Notes: generated by a model from the sequence alone, not told the origin. A stretch of DNA of 64,000 nucleotides from DASTBU01 sp035711845 (GCA_035711845.1 DASTBU010000113.1:1-64000); one strand, 5' to 3'; numbered from the stretch's first letter, positions 51,582 through 60,342 are shown. Translations and numbers: made by a program.

Positions 51582-53630
51582 ATGGACCCTCTCACTCGCA
51601 TAAACCAGCTCCGGGACGAAATCCGCCACCACGAGGAGCGGTACTACGTACACAGCGATCCGGAAATCACCGACGATCAGTTCGACGCGCTCGTCCGAGA
51701 GCTCGAGGCGCTCGAACGCGAGCACCCCGATCTCGTCACGCCGGATTCGCCGACCCAGCGAGTGGCCGGCCGCCCGGTCGAAGGGTTCGAGACGGCCGAG
51801 CACCTGCAGCCGATGCTCAGCCTGGACAACGCCTATTCGGAAGCAGAGCTGCGCGCGTTCCACGAGCGCGTTCGAAAAGGCGCAGGGACGGCGCTCGCCG
51901 CCGATCAGCCAGTCGAGTACGTGGCGGAGCTCAAGATCGACGGCCTGAGCATCGCGCTCACCTATGAGGCCGGCGTGCTGGTGCGCGGCGTGACCCGCGG
52001 TGATGGTGTGCGCGGCGAGGACGTCACGTCGAACGTCCGCGTCATCCGGCCGCTGCCGCTCCGGCTGCACGAGGGGCCTGCCGGGCGCGTGGAAGTGCGC
52101 GGGGAAATCTACTTGCCGCGCAAGTCGTTCGAACGGGTCAACCGCGAGCGCGAGGACAACGAGGAGCCCCCGTTTGCGAACCCGCGGAACGCGGCCGCCG
52201 GGACGATGCGGACCCTGGATGCTGCGCTGGTCGCGCGGCGCGGCCTCGGCGCGTTCGTGTATCAGGCGGTCTTTCCGGGAGCCCGGGAGCACGCGCACCA
52301 TTCCGAGACCCTCGAGCAGCTTCGCGCATGGCGGCTGCCCGTCGAGCCTCACTGGCGTAAGTGCAGTGGCATCGACGAACTGCTCGCCTTCTGCCGCGAG
52401 TGGCAGGACGGCCGGCAGGTGCTCGATTTCGACACCGACGGCGTCGTCGTCAAAGTGGACGATCTCGCGCTGCGCGAACGGCTCGGCACGACCGCGAAGT
52501 TCCCGCGTTGGGCCGTCGCGTTCAAGTTTCCGGCACAGCAGGCCACCACCATCCTTCGCAGAATCGAGGTGAACGTCGGCCGCACCGGCGCCGTGACCCC
52601 CTACGCCGTGCTCGAACCGGTCTTGCTCGGCGGCTCCACGATTTCGCTCGCCACCCTGCACAACGAGCAGGAAATCGCGCGCCGCGACCTCCGGGAGGGC
52701 GACACGGTGATCATCGAAAAGGGCGGAGACGTGATCCCCAAGGTCGTCAAGGCGATCGAGACGAAGCGTCCGGCCGACTCCCGGCCCTGGGTCATGCCGA
52801 CACGCTGTCCATTCTGTGACAGCGAGCTGCACAAGCCCGAGGAGGAGGTGGTCTGGCGCTGCCCGAACTCGTCCTGCCCGGCCAAAATCCGCCGCGGCCT
52901 CGAACACTTCGCCTCCCGCCGGGCGATGAATATCGAGGGACTCGGGGAGTCACTCGTCGACCAGCTGGTCACGACCGGCCTCGTGAACGACTTCTCCGAT
53001 CTCTACCGGCTCGATCGAGAAACGCTCGCCAACCTTACCAGCATCTCCATCCGCGAGGGCCGCGAACTGAAGCGGCGGCTCGGCGACAAGTCGGCAGCGA
53101 AATTGCTCGCGCAGATCGAGCGCAGCAAGGGCAACGATTTCTGGCGTCTGATCTTCGGGGTGGGCGTCCGGCACGTCGGCGAGCGCGGCGCCCAGGCGCT
53201 CGCCAGGGCCTACGGGGATCTCGACGCCTTGCTCGTGGCATCGGTCGAATCACTCGAGCGCGTGCCCGACATCGGCGGCGTGGTGGCCCGATCGGTTCGC
53301 GAGTTCCTCGACGAACCGAGGAACCGCGAGCTCCTCATCCGGCTTCGCGACCTGGGCGTGAACACCGTGTCACGGGAACCGGTTTCGGGCGCTCAACCGC
53401 TGGCTGGCCGGTCCTTCGTGCTCACGGGAACGCTGTCCTCGATGAGCAGGGAAGAGGCAGCGGCGGCCATCGAGGGGCTGGGTGGAAAAGTCATCGGATC
53501 CGTCAGTCGGAAAACGAGCTACCTGGTCGTCGGGGACGACGCCGGCAGCAAGTTGGACCGGGCCCGGGAGCTCGGCGTGCCGATCCTGACTGAACAGGAG
53601 TTCCGGACGCTTATAATGGAGGGGCAGTAG
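51582..53630 (+). CDS. ligA: NAD-dependent DNA ligase
   Basis: A 682-residue LigA of normal length. The adenylated lysine is Lys118 in ELKIDG. A four-Cys zinc finger (CPFCDSELH...CPNSSCPAK), a helix-hairpin-helix region (about 455-585) and a C-terminal BRCT domain (about 595-680; LAGRSFVLTGTLSSMSREEA) follow in the usual order. It seals nicks in replication and repair with NAD as cofactor. A possible -10 (TATAAT, 53612-53617) for the next gene lies at its 3' end. Start ATG 51582 fits the conserved N-terminal NAD-binding Ia domain. Confidence 0.97.
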   Translation: MDPLTRINQLRDEIRHHEERYYVHSDPEITDDQFDALVRELEALEREHPDLVTPDSPTQRVAGRPVEGFETAEHLQPMLSLDNAYSEAELRAFHERVRKGAGTALAADQPVEYVAELKIDGLSIALTYEAGVLVRGVTRGDGVRGEDVTSNVRVIRPLPLRLHEGPAGRVEVRGEIYLPRKSFERVNREREDNEEPPFANPRNAAAGTMRTLDAALVARRGLGAFVYQAVFPGAREHAHHSETLEQLRAWRLPVEPHWRKCSGIDELLAFCREWQDGRQVLDFDTDGVVVKVDDLALRERLGTTAKFPRWAVAFKFPAQQATTILRRIEVNVGRTGAVTPYAVLEPVLLGGSTISLATLHNEQEIARRDLREGDTVIIEKGGDVIPKVVKAIETKRPADSRPWVMPTRCPFCDSELHKPEEEVVWRCPNSSCPAKIRRGLEHFASRRAMNIEGLGESLVDQLVTTGLVNDFSDLYRLDRETLANLTSISIREGRELKRRLGDKSAAKLLAQIERSKGNDFWRLIFGVGVRHVGERGAQALARAYGDLDALLVASVESLERVPDIGGVVARSVREFLDEPRNRELLIRLRDLGVNTVSREPVSGAQPLAGRSFVLTGTLSSMSREEAAAAIEGLGGKVIGSVSRKTSYLVVGDDAGSKLDRARELGVPILTEQEFRTLIMEGQ

Positions 53631-53659
53631 CACCTGCGACTGCGTGAAATGGACCGTCG

Positions 53660-55174
53660 ATGTCGAAGCGCTTCACGATCGTCACCGTCGCCCTGGCCAT
53701 GTCCGTGGCGTTTCTGGTGGGCCTGATCCTGGCTGGCGGGCTGACGCAGGCGCCGGTCGTCTCATCCGCGCCCGCCACGCCTCCGGCCCCGCCCGCGGCT
53801 CGCTCGCCACGGCTCACCGGCGCGGCCACGCTTCCCTCGGTCGTGAACTTCGCCGATGTCGCGGAGCGGATCAACGCGGCGGTCGTGAACATCGATTCGA
53901 CATCGACTGGGGCCAACCCGTTCGCGCCGCAGCGCTACTTCCGCCGCGCGCCGGACGATCCCGACGGGCCCGCTCCCCGCGACCGCGACACGCCCAACCA
54001 GGGCTCCGGCAGCGGCTTCATCATCGACGACGAAGGCTTCATCCTCACGAACAATCACGTCATCGAGTCCGCTTCGCGGATAACCGTCACGCTCGCGGAC
54101 GGACGCACGTTTCGCGGCGAGGTCGTCGGCGTCGATCCGGCCATCGACGTCGCGCTGATCAGGATCTCTGGCACGACCAATCTGCCGGAGGCGCCGCTCG
54201 GCAACTCGGACGACCTCAGGGTTGGCGAGTGGGTCTGCGCAATCGGCAACCCCCTGGGCTACCACCACTCGGTCACCGTGGGTGTGGTCAGCTTCATCGG
54301 ACGCAAGCTGTTCGACCCCAGCCTCGACGACTACATCCAGACCGACGCGGCAATCAATTTTGGCAACAGCGGCGGGCCGCTCATCAACTCCCGCGGCGAG
54401 GTCATCGGCATCAATTCGGCGATCAGCTCCCGCGCGAGCAACATCGGTTTCGCGGTGCCCATCAACCAGGCAATTGCGATCCTGACCCAGCTGAAGACGA
54501 AGGGTCGTGTATCCCGGGGCTTCATCGGCGTCACGCTCAGCGACGTCACGCCTGACCTGCAGCGGGCGCTCCGGCTGGACGTGTCCCGCGGCGCCATCGT
54601 CCAGGACGTCACCCCGCGCTCGCCGGCCGAACGGGCCGGCCTGAAGCCGTACGACGTGATCCTCGAGGTCGAGGGTCGCATGGTGTCGACGAACGAGGAG
54701 CTCATCAAGGATATTTCGGCGCGGCAGCCCGGTAGCGTGGCGCGGCTCGAGATCCTGCGCGAGGGGCGCCGGCAGATCCTGCCGGTAAAGCTGGCGGAGC
54801 GCCCGCCGCTTGGCGACGACCTGGCGGCCGGGGACACAGACTGGCCGTCCTCGCAACGAAGCCGTCGGCAGCCGCCGCCAGACACCGCAGGGCTCGGTGT
54901 CTCGGTTCGCGACATGTCTCGCAGCTTAATCAACCGGCTCGAGGTGCCCGGCGACGTGCAGGGCGTGATCGTAACGAAGGTCGATCCAAACGGTCCCTCG
55001 CATCAGACTCTGCGCGCCAACTACGTGATCCTCGAGATCAATCGGCGTCCCACCCGCTCCGTGGAGGAGTACCACCGGCTCGTTGATACAATGCGGGCCG
55101 GCGACGTGCTCGCGGTCTACTACTACAATCCCGTCAGCGCGCAGCGTGAGCTCGTGACCGTCACACTCGAGTGA
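53660..55174 (+). CDS. membrane-anchored HtrA/DegP-like serine protease with two PDZ domains
   Basis: A 504-residue periplasmic protease with an N-terminal signal/anchor helix (about 5-28). The trypsin-like domain has the triad His133 (TNNHV), Asp163 (AIDVAL) and Ser237 (FGNSGGP). The first PDZ domain covers about 290-380 and the second about 410-500 (GLGVSVRDMSRSL, GVIVTKVDPNGPSHQ). This matches DegP/DegQ-type quality-control proteases. It is only 9 bp upstream of the NtrC-like regulator gene, so the two may be co-expressed. Intact catalytic motifs indicate activity. Confidence 0.9.
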   Translation: MSKRFTIVTVALAMSVAFLVGLILAGGLTQAPVVSSAPATPPAPPAARSPRLTGAATLPSVVNFADVAERINAAVVNIDSTSTGANPFAPQRYFRRAPDDPDGPAPRDRDTPNQGSGSGFIIDDEGFILTNNHVIESASRITVTLADGRTFRGEVVGVDPAIDVALIRISGTTNLPEAPLGNSDDLRVGEWVCAIGNPLGYHHSVTVGVVSFIGRKLFDPSLDDYIQTDAAINFGNSGGPLINSRGEVIGINSAISSRASNIGFAVPINQAIAILTQLKTKGRVSRGFIGVTLSDVTPDLQRALRLDVSRGAIVQDVTPRSPAERAGLKPYDVILEVEGRMVSTNEELIKDISARQPGSVARLEILREGRRQILPVKLAERPPLGDDLAAGDTDWPSSQRSRRQPPPDTAGLGVSVRDMSRSLINRLEVPGDVQGVIVTKVDPNGPSHQTLRANYVILEINRRPTRSVEEYHRLVDTMRAGDVLAVYYYNPVSAQRELVTVTLE

Positions 55175-55183
55175 TCCCGCTAC

Positions 55184-56554
55184 ATGGCCGCACGCATCCT
55201 GTTGATTGACGACGACGCGGGCATCCGCGATTCGATGCGGATGCCCCTCGAATACGAGGGGTACGAATACCTGTCGGCGGCGAGCGCCGAGGAAGGCGTC
55301 GCGCTGGTGCAGCGCGAATCGCCCGACATCGTGTTCCTCGACGTCAAGATGCCGGGCATGGACGGCATGGAAGCCCTCAAGCGCATCAAGGCGATCAACG
55401 AGGCCGTTCCGATCGTCATGATCTCCGCGCACGGAACGACGTCGACGGCCTTCGAGGCCTCCAAACGGGGCGCCGTGGACTTCATCGAGAAGCCCTTCGG
55501 GGCCGAGCGCCTGCTGGTCACGATCCGCAACCAGCTCGATCGCACGCGCCTGATTGACGAAAACAAGTCGCTGCGGCGCGCCGCGGAAGTCCGCCATCAG
55601 ATGGTGGGCGACAGTCCGGGGCTGCGGCAGGTGGCTGAGGCCGTCAGGCGGGCCGCGCCCACCAATGCCACCGTGCTGCTGCTGGGGGAGAGCGGCGTCG
55701 GCAAAGAGCTGGTCGCAAGAGCCGTTCACCGCAACAGCCTGCGCAGCCGGGAGCGGTTCATCCAGGTCAACTGCGCGGCCATTCCGGAAGAGCTGATCGA
55801 ATCGGAGCTGTTCGGTCACGAAAAAGGCTCGTTCACCGGTGCAACCGAAAAGCAGATCGGCAAGTTCGAGCAGGCCGACCGCGGCACCATCTTCCTCGAC
55901 GAAGTCGGGGACATGAGTGCGAAGACGCAGGCGAAGGTGCTGCGCGTGCTGCAGGAGGGGGAGGTGGAGCGGCTCGGGTCGGCGCGTACGATCAAGGTCG
56001 ATGTCAGGGTCATTGCCGCCACCAACAAGGATCTGGAGCAGGAGATCCACCGGGGCACCTTCCGCGAGGATCTGTACTTCCGGCTCAGCGTGATCCCGGT
56101 TCGGGTGCCGCCTCTGCGCGACAGGCGCGAGGACGTCCCGCCGCTCGTGCGGCACTTCGCCGACCTCTTCAGCCGGGAGAACAACCGGCGGCCACCGCGG
56201 TTCACGCCGGCTGCGATGGAGTTCCTCCAGAAGGCGCGTTGGAAGGGGAACGTCCGCGAGCTCAAGAACACCGTGGAACGCCTGATTATCATGACGCCGG
56301 GGGAGACCATCGACGTCGACGATCTGCGCGACGTGGTCAGGCTTGAGTCCAAACCGTCCGTAGCCGATAATGAGAAGGAACGTCCCAACACGCTCCGAGA
56401 GTTCAAGGAGTCGGCGGAACGGGCGTTCCTCGTCGAGAAGCTCCGCGAGAACGGCTGGAATATCTCCAAGACCGCGGAAGTCATCGGAACGCCCCGCAGC
56501 AACCTGTACAAGAAGCTCGAGCAGTACGGGATCTCGCAGGAGAACGACTCATAG
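55184..56554 (+). CDS. NtrC-family sigma54-dependent response regulator
   Basis: A 456-residue activator in the classic order: receiver domain (1-120; phosphoacceptor Asp53 in FLDVKMPG; Lys103 in EKPF), AAA+ sigma54-interaction domain (about 140-380), and a C-terminal Fis-type helix-turn-helix (NISKTAEVIGTPRSNLYKKL, about 430-450). The Walker A is GESGVGKE (168-175). The sigma54 contact loop is GSFTGA (215-220), a tolerated variant of GAFTGA. It follows the HtrA protease by 9 bp. No cognate kinase gene is present. Its targets are unknown; an envelope-stress link is only suggested by position. Confidence 0.93.
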   Translation: MAARILLIDDDAGIRDSMRMPLEYEGYEYLSAASAEEGVALVQRESPDIVFLDVKMPGMDGMEALKRIKAINEAVPIVMISAHGTTSTAFEASKRGAVDFIEKPFGAERLLVTIRNQLDRTRLIDENKSLRRAAEVRHQMVGDSPGLRQVAEAVRRAAPTNATVLLLGESGVGKELVARAVHRNSLRSRERFIQVNCAAIPEELIESELFGHEKGSFTGATEKQIGKFEQADRGTIFLDEVGDMSAKTQAKVLRVLQEGEVERLGSARTIKVDVRVIAATNKDLEQEIHRGTFREDLYFRLSVIPVRVPPLRDRREDVPPLVRHFADLFSRENNRRPPRFTPAAMEFLQKARWKGNVRELKNTVERLIIMTPGETIDVDDLRDVVRLESKPSVADNEKERPNTLREFKESAERAFLVEKLRENGWNISKTAEVIGTPRSNLYKKLEQYGISQENDS

Positions 56555-56612
56555 GAATGCTGAATGCTGAATGCTGAATTGATTGGAGAGTGCTGATTGC
56601 TGAGTTGATTCG
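56555..56612. repeat. heptamer tract (GCTGAAT) upstream of rnpB
   Basis: Three perfect AATGCTG units (from 56555) and weaker ones (GCTGAATT, GCTGATT, GCTGAGTT) fill the gap between the regulator and rnpB. Third locus in the window with this unit. Confidence 0.7.
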
Positions 56613-56619
56613 TCGTCCG

Positions 56620-57143
56620 CCGCAGCAGGCCAGGCGATCGCCCGCCTTCGCTCGCTTCGCGAGCTTTGGCGCGACAGGCCCGCCCGGTGCAGGAAAAGAC
56701 ACCGAGAGCTTGCCGCGCCGAAGCCCGCGTAGCGGGCGGAGGCGAGAGGAAAGTCCGAACTCCGCAGGGCAGTGCGCCGGGTAACGCCCGGTCAGGGCAA
56801 CCTGAAGGAAAGTGGCACAGAAAACATACCGCCCCGACGTGCCCGGCACGTCGGAGTAAGGGTGAAAAGGTGCGGTAAGAGCGCACCGCGCCCGTGGCAA
56901 CATGGGTGGCAGGCAAAACCCCGCACGGAGCAAGGCCAAATAGGGAGGCGCTTCAGGACGGCCCGTCCGACCGCCTTCGCCAAGGCTACGGCGAGCTCGC
57001 CGTAGCTGAAAGCGGAGGTGAACGCCTCCGGGTAGGCCGCTCGACTCCGCCAGTGATGGCGGGGCTAGAGGAATGATCGTCACGCCGTCGCTCGCGCCCC
57101 GAAAGGCTGCGCGAGCGAAGGCGGACAGAATTCGGCTTACGGC
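56620..57143 (+). ncRNA. rnpB: RNase P RNA (type A)
   Basis: The catalytic RNA of RNase P. Conserved blocks are visible in order: GAGAGGAAAGTCCGAAC at 56744-56760 (CR I), CAGGGCA near 56766, ACAGAAA at 56818-56824, GCAAGGCCAAATAGGGAGGC around 56930-56949 (CR IV), AGAGGAATGATCGTC at 57068-57082 and ACAGAATTCGGCTTA at 57126-57140 (3' end). The length of about 520 nt exceeds the usual 350-420 nt. The extra sequence is mostly in helices on both sides, for example 56641-56743 and around 56950-57015, with GC-rich inverted repeats. The ends are approximate: the 5' GGCC (56628-56631) would pair with GGCC in the terminator region. Confidence 0.93.
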
Positions 57144-57164
57144 CCGCTGCGGCGGGCCTTTTTT
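57141..57164 (+). terminator. intrinsic terminator of rnpB
   Basis: A GC-rich stem (57141-57147 with 57152-57158, GGCCCGC/GCGGGCC, loop TGCG) followed by six T (57159-57164). Confidence 0.9.
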
Positions 57165-57168
57165 GTGT

Positions 57169-57246
57169 GGGGACAGGCTCCTTAAGGTGCCTGTCCCCTT
57201 AGAGTGCCTGTCCCCTTAGAGTGCCTGTCCCCTTAAGGCACCCGTC
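57169..57246. repeat. 17-bp tandem repeat GTGCCTGTCCCCTTAGA with inverted partner
   Basis: Three tandem units start at 57187, 57204 and 57221 (period 17). The flanking copy on the left, GGGGACAGGC (57169-57178), is the inverse complement of GCCTGTCCCC within each unit, so a folded hairpin array is possible. It ends just before the epimerase gene. Confidence 0.8.
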
Positions 57247-57277
57247 CCGCGCACGCTTATTGCTAAGATTCACGGTG

Positions 57278-58231
57278 ATGGCTCATTACCTCGTTACGGG
57301 CGGCGCGGGTTTCATCGGATCCCACCTGACGGAGGAACTGGTTCGCCGGGGACATCGCGTCCGGGTTGCCGATTCTCTGGTCACGGGCAGACGCTCCAAC
57401 CTCGATCACGTTCCGGACATCGAATTCCTCGAGGGCGACCTCGCCGAACTGGACGTTGCCCGCCAGGCTGTCAAAGACGTGGATTTCGTCCTGCACCAGG
57501 CAGCGATTCCATCCGTGCCGCGGTCGGTCAGCGATCCCATCACATCCAATCGGGCCAACGTCGACGGGACCCTGAACGTGCTCGTGGCCGCTCGGGACGC
57601 GCGCGTCCGCCGGCTCGTGTTCGCCGGCTCCTCGTCGGCGTACGGCGACACGCCCACGCTTCCCAAGCACGAGGGAATGCCCAACACCCCCCTGTCCCCC
57701 TACGCGCTGCAGAAGGTGGTCGGGGAGCAGTACCTCCAGATGTTCACGAAGCTCTACGGCCTGGAAACGGTCAGTACCAGGTACTTCAACGTTTTTGGTC
57801 CGCGGCAGGACCCATCGTCACCCTACTCCGGGGTGATCTCGGTCTTTGCGACCGCGCTGCTGGACGGACGCTCGCCGACGATCTTCGGCGACGGCGAGCA
57901 GACCCGCGACTTCACCTATATCGCCAACGTGGTCGATGGCGTCCTGCGCGCGTGCGAGGCGGACGACGCCAGCGGGCAGGTGATCAACGTCGCGACGGGC
58001 GGGCGGGTCTCCCTCAACACGTTGTTCGAGACCATGCGGCGCCTGATTGGCGCAGATGTTCAGCCCCGATATGCCGAGCCGCGGGCCGGGGACGTCCGCG
58101 ATTCGCAAGCCGACATCGCGAAAGCCCGCCGGATTCTGGGATACGAGCCCGTGGTGAGCTTCGAAGAGGGGCTCCGGACGACGGTGGCGTGGTACCGCGC
58201 GTCCCGGACCGGCGCGGGAGCCAGCGCCTAG
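57278..58231 (+). CDS. NDP-sugar 4-epimerase (extended SDR, GalE/WbpP-like)
   Basis: A 317-residue extended SDR. Cofactor motif GGAGFIG (8-14), SGSSSAYGD-type catalytic Ser region (FAGSSSAYGD), and the Tyr-x3-Lys in SPYALQK. RYFNVFGPRQDPSSPYSGVISVF is typical of UDP-GlcNAc/UDP-glucose 4-epimerases of the WbpP group. ATG 57278 is preferred; a longer frame starts inside the repeat array. A TAAGAT box (57264-57269) lies 8 nt before ATG, so the leader would be minimal. The sugar cannot be decided without active-site comparison. Confidence 0.88.
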   Translation: MAHYLVTGGAGFIGSHLTEELVRRGHRVRVADSLVTGRRSNLDHVPDIEFLEGDLAELDVARQAVKDVDFVLHQAAIPSVPRSVSDPITSNRANVDGTLNVLVAARDARVRRLVFAGSSSAYGDTPTLPKHEGMPNTPLSPYALQKVVGEQYLQMFTKLYGLETVSTRYFNVFGPRQDPSSPYSGVISVFATALLDGRSPTIFGDGEQTRDFTYIANVVDGVLRACEADDASGQVINVATGGRVSLNTLFETMRRLIGADVQPRYAEPRAGDVRDSQADIAKARRILGYEPVVSFEEGLRTTVAWYRASRTGAGASA

Positions 58232-58581
58232 GCCAGGATACTTCACCGACAAACGAGCGGCTCGGAGACGACTCATGTCGGCGGGCCGAAGGGCGTCACC
58301 CAGCAACTCCCCGCGTCCCGTCGTCAGCCTCAGTTGACATTCCCGCGCACTCCCGCGCGCACCCGGCGCGTGCGCTCGGCACGGCCGTGACCACAACTCC
58401 GGCGGCTACCACATTTTCCACGGACATCTGCGTGCCGATCGCTTCTCGGCAGTGGATTTGCCCTCCAGCGCGGCGGTCCCCACGCACCATCGATATCCAC
58501 AGTGGCTCGGACCTCTCACTTGGCGGATCGGGTGGTGGGGATCCTTACAGGCCGAGCCAGTTGTTCGCAGAAGGAGGCCAC
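58232..58581. other. intergenic region before comEA-like gene
   Basis: 350 bp with no gene supported on either strand. A TTGACA is present at 58334-58339 but has no matching -10 at 16-18 bp. A strong AAGGAGG (58571-58577) at its end belongs to the next gene. No recognised riboswitch core was found. Confidence 0.5.
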
Positions 58582-58920
58582 ATGCGCGCTCTGTCGTTCG
58601 TCACGGGAATTCTGCTCGCCTCGTTGTCCATCGTCGCCCCTGTCGCGCACGCGCAGGAAAAAGCTGCCAAGCCGAAGCCGTCTGCGTCGGTGGCTACACC
58701 CATCAACCTGAACACCGCGACCGCCGCGCAGCTCGAAGGGCTGCCCGGCATCGGCCCCCGCACCGCGCAGCTCATCGTCCAGCACCGGGAGAAGAACGGC
58801 AACTTCAAGAAGGTGGAGGAGTTGATGAACATCAAGGGTATCGGGGAGAAGAGCTTTCTGAAGATCAAGCCGATGGTCACGGTGGGCGGAGAGAAAGAGC
58901 GTCCGGATCAATCTCGGTAG
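58582..58920 (+). CDS. comEA: ComEA-like helix-hairpin-helix DNA-binding protein
   Basis: A 112-residue exported protein. Signal peptide MRALSFVTGILLASLSIVAPVAHA (cleavage after AHA), a Lys/Ala/Pro-rich spacer, then a ComEA-type double HhH domain (INLNTATAAQLEGLPGIGPRTAQ, ... LMNIKGIGEKSFLKIKP). ComEA binds incoming DNA in the periplasm during natural transformation; short HhH proteins like this also occur in non-competent bacteria. AAGGAGG sits 4 nt before ATG 58582. It is 15 bp upstream of a prepilin-like gene, which supports a pilus/competence context. Confidence 0.82.
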   Translation: MRALSFVTGILLASLSIVAPVAHAQEKAAKPKPSASVATPINLNTATAAQLEGLPGIGPRTAQLIVQHREKNGNFKKVEELMNIKGIGEKSFLKIKPMVTVGGEKERPDQSR

Positions 58921-58935
58921 GAGGGCGCCGCGCCC

Positions 58936-59538
58936 ATGGCTCACAGGAGACGTATCGAGACGGTCGACGCGAAAGGCCTGACGCTGATAGAGCTGATGTT
59001 CACCATGGCGCTCGGCGTCACCATCACCGGTATTGCCGTTCCGCTGATGGGCAACGCCGTCGATGCAATCCGCGCGGCCTCAGCCGCGCGATACATGACA
59101 GCTCGCATCATGAGCATACGCATGGAAGCTGTCCGTCGATCGACCTGCGTGGCGTTCAGGTTCCAGCCGGTCGGCAGCGACTATGCGTTCGCGCCCTTCG
59201 AGGACGGGAATGGCAACGGGATCAGGACCATGGACATCCAGGCGGGCATCGACCGTCAGCTCGCCGCGTACGAACGGCTGGGCGACAAGTTCAGCGGGGT
59301 TCAGTTCCGGTTGGCGGCCGGAACCCCTGATGCCGACGGTGTCGTGGGACCGGGCGAAGACGGGGTCCGTATCGGCGCACCCCAGATTCTGACCTTGAGC
59401 CCCGATGGATCGGCATCGTCCGGGACGCTGTATCTGGGCGGCAAGGGCGGCCAGTATGCCGTGCGCGTGTTGGGTGTCACCGGCCGAACGCGGGTCCTCT
59501 ACTTTCATCCAGGAGATCGCACGTGGTCCGCCCGTTGA
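58936..59538 (+). CDS. type IV prepilin-like protein (GspH/FimT type)
   Basis: A 200-residue protein with a class III signal: the basic MAHRRRIETVDAKG is followed by cleavage before LTLIELMFTMALGVTITGIAVPLM, with Glu at +5 of the mature protein, then a hydrophobic helix of about 20 residues. The C-terminal globular part (about 45-200) is beta-rich and has a DGNGNG loop, as in minor pseudopilins GspH/FimT. It is processed by a PilD-type peptidase (not in the window). The PilZ gene overlaps its 3' end by 16 bp. Confidence 0.85.
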   Translation: MAHRRRIETVDAKGLTLIELMFTMALGVTITGIAVPLMGNAVDAIRAASAARYMTARIMSIRMEAVRRSTCVAFRFQPVGSDYAFAPFEDGNGNGIRTMDIQAGIDRQLAAYERLGDKFSGVQFRLAAGTPDADGVVGPGEDGVRIGAPQILTLSPDGSASSGTLYLGGKGGQYAVRVLGVTGRTRVLYFHPGDRTWSAR

Positions 59539-60237
59539 CAGAACGTCGCGCGCATAGCCGCTTCGGCCATCCGACGATATCGCCGCTTCAGGCGGTCCTC
59601 CGCCCCGGGCATGCGGTGTCGGTGGTGAATCTCAGCGCCGGTGGCGCGCTGCTCGACGGGCCGCGGCCGCTGCGGCCTGGCTCGCGGGTCTTCCTGCAGG
59701 TCACGGTCGCCGGCCAGACCGGCGGGCGTACGGCTCACGTGCTGCGCTGCGCGGTCGCGTCCGCGCTCGTCGGCGCCCTCGCCCGTGGCCTGGCGGCAGG
59801 GCGGGAGGCCGGCCACCTGCGGGACCGGTTCGAGGAGGAGCTTCGATCGCTGGTCCGTGCGCGATCGATTGCCGTCCGGGACGAGCCGGAGCCAGCGGCC
59901 GCTGATGTAATGTGTTTCGACATTCCGGCGAGTGCCTCTCACACGCGAGCGCGGATCGAAGCGGTGTTCGAACCGGCACGGATGCTCGATGGCTGGACGT
60001 GTCAGATTCTCGACTCCGCGACACAGCTCGGCTCTGGTGCTCGAGGTCGAGCGCGCCCAGGGGAGGGCGCCGCTCTCGGCCCGCAACCGGGCCGACGGCG
60101 CCACGCCATTGATAGGCTCGAGCCCCGCGATCCGGGACGTCCGGGAACGAATCGAGCGCGTGGCCGCCACCGACTTCTGCGTCCTGATTGAGGGCGCATC
60201 AGGTCCACAGCCGCACCGCAATTTCATTGAGATTTGA
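59523..60237 (+). pseudogene. PilZ-sigma54-activator gene, frameshifted and truncated
   Basis: The first frame (start GTG 59523, overlapping the prepilin gene by 16 bp) encodes a PilZ-like region (TERRAHSRF..., VVNLSAGGALLDGPRPLRPGSRV) and a following helical segment. Near 60025-60045 the reading shifts frame: the second frame continues ALVLEVERAQGRAPLSARNRADG, then PLIGSSPAIRDVRERIERV and CVLIEGASG, which is the start of a sigma54-interaction AAA+ domain up to just before the Walker A lysine. There a repeat copy (from 60193) begins and the rest of the domain is missing (stop at 60235-60237). The ATPase core is absent, so the gene is probably dead. A short PilZ product could still be made. 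Confidence 0.7.
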
Positions 60238-60305
60238 GGTGAGCCTGCGCTCGGTCGAGGCCACGGGGCGGTGGCGCGAGTGGGGGGAGGATGCAGAGAG
60301 GGTGA
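60193..60305. repeat. dispersed ~105-bp repeat, copy 1
   Basis: Begins GGCGCATCAGG, then CACAGCCGCACCGCAATTTC, ATTGAG, a variable GC-rich middle and GGGGCGGTGGCGCGAG. Similar to copies at 60623 and 61623. It abuts the truncation point of the PilZ-sigma54 gene. Confidence 0.75.
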
Positions 60306-60342
60306 AGCGTTTGTGTTTCCCGGTCCCTCGGAACGGAAATTG

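Noticed and set aside
51237..52907. 556-codon minus-strand frame opposite ligA
   Set aside because: Antisense shadow of a certain gene; no domain recognisable.
58232..58581. c-di-GMP (GEMM) riboswitch upstream of the comEA-like gene
   Set aside because: The conserved core and tetraloop-receptor sequences could not be found.
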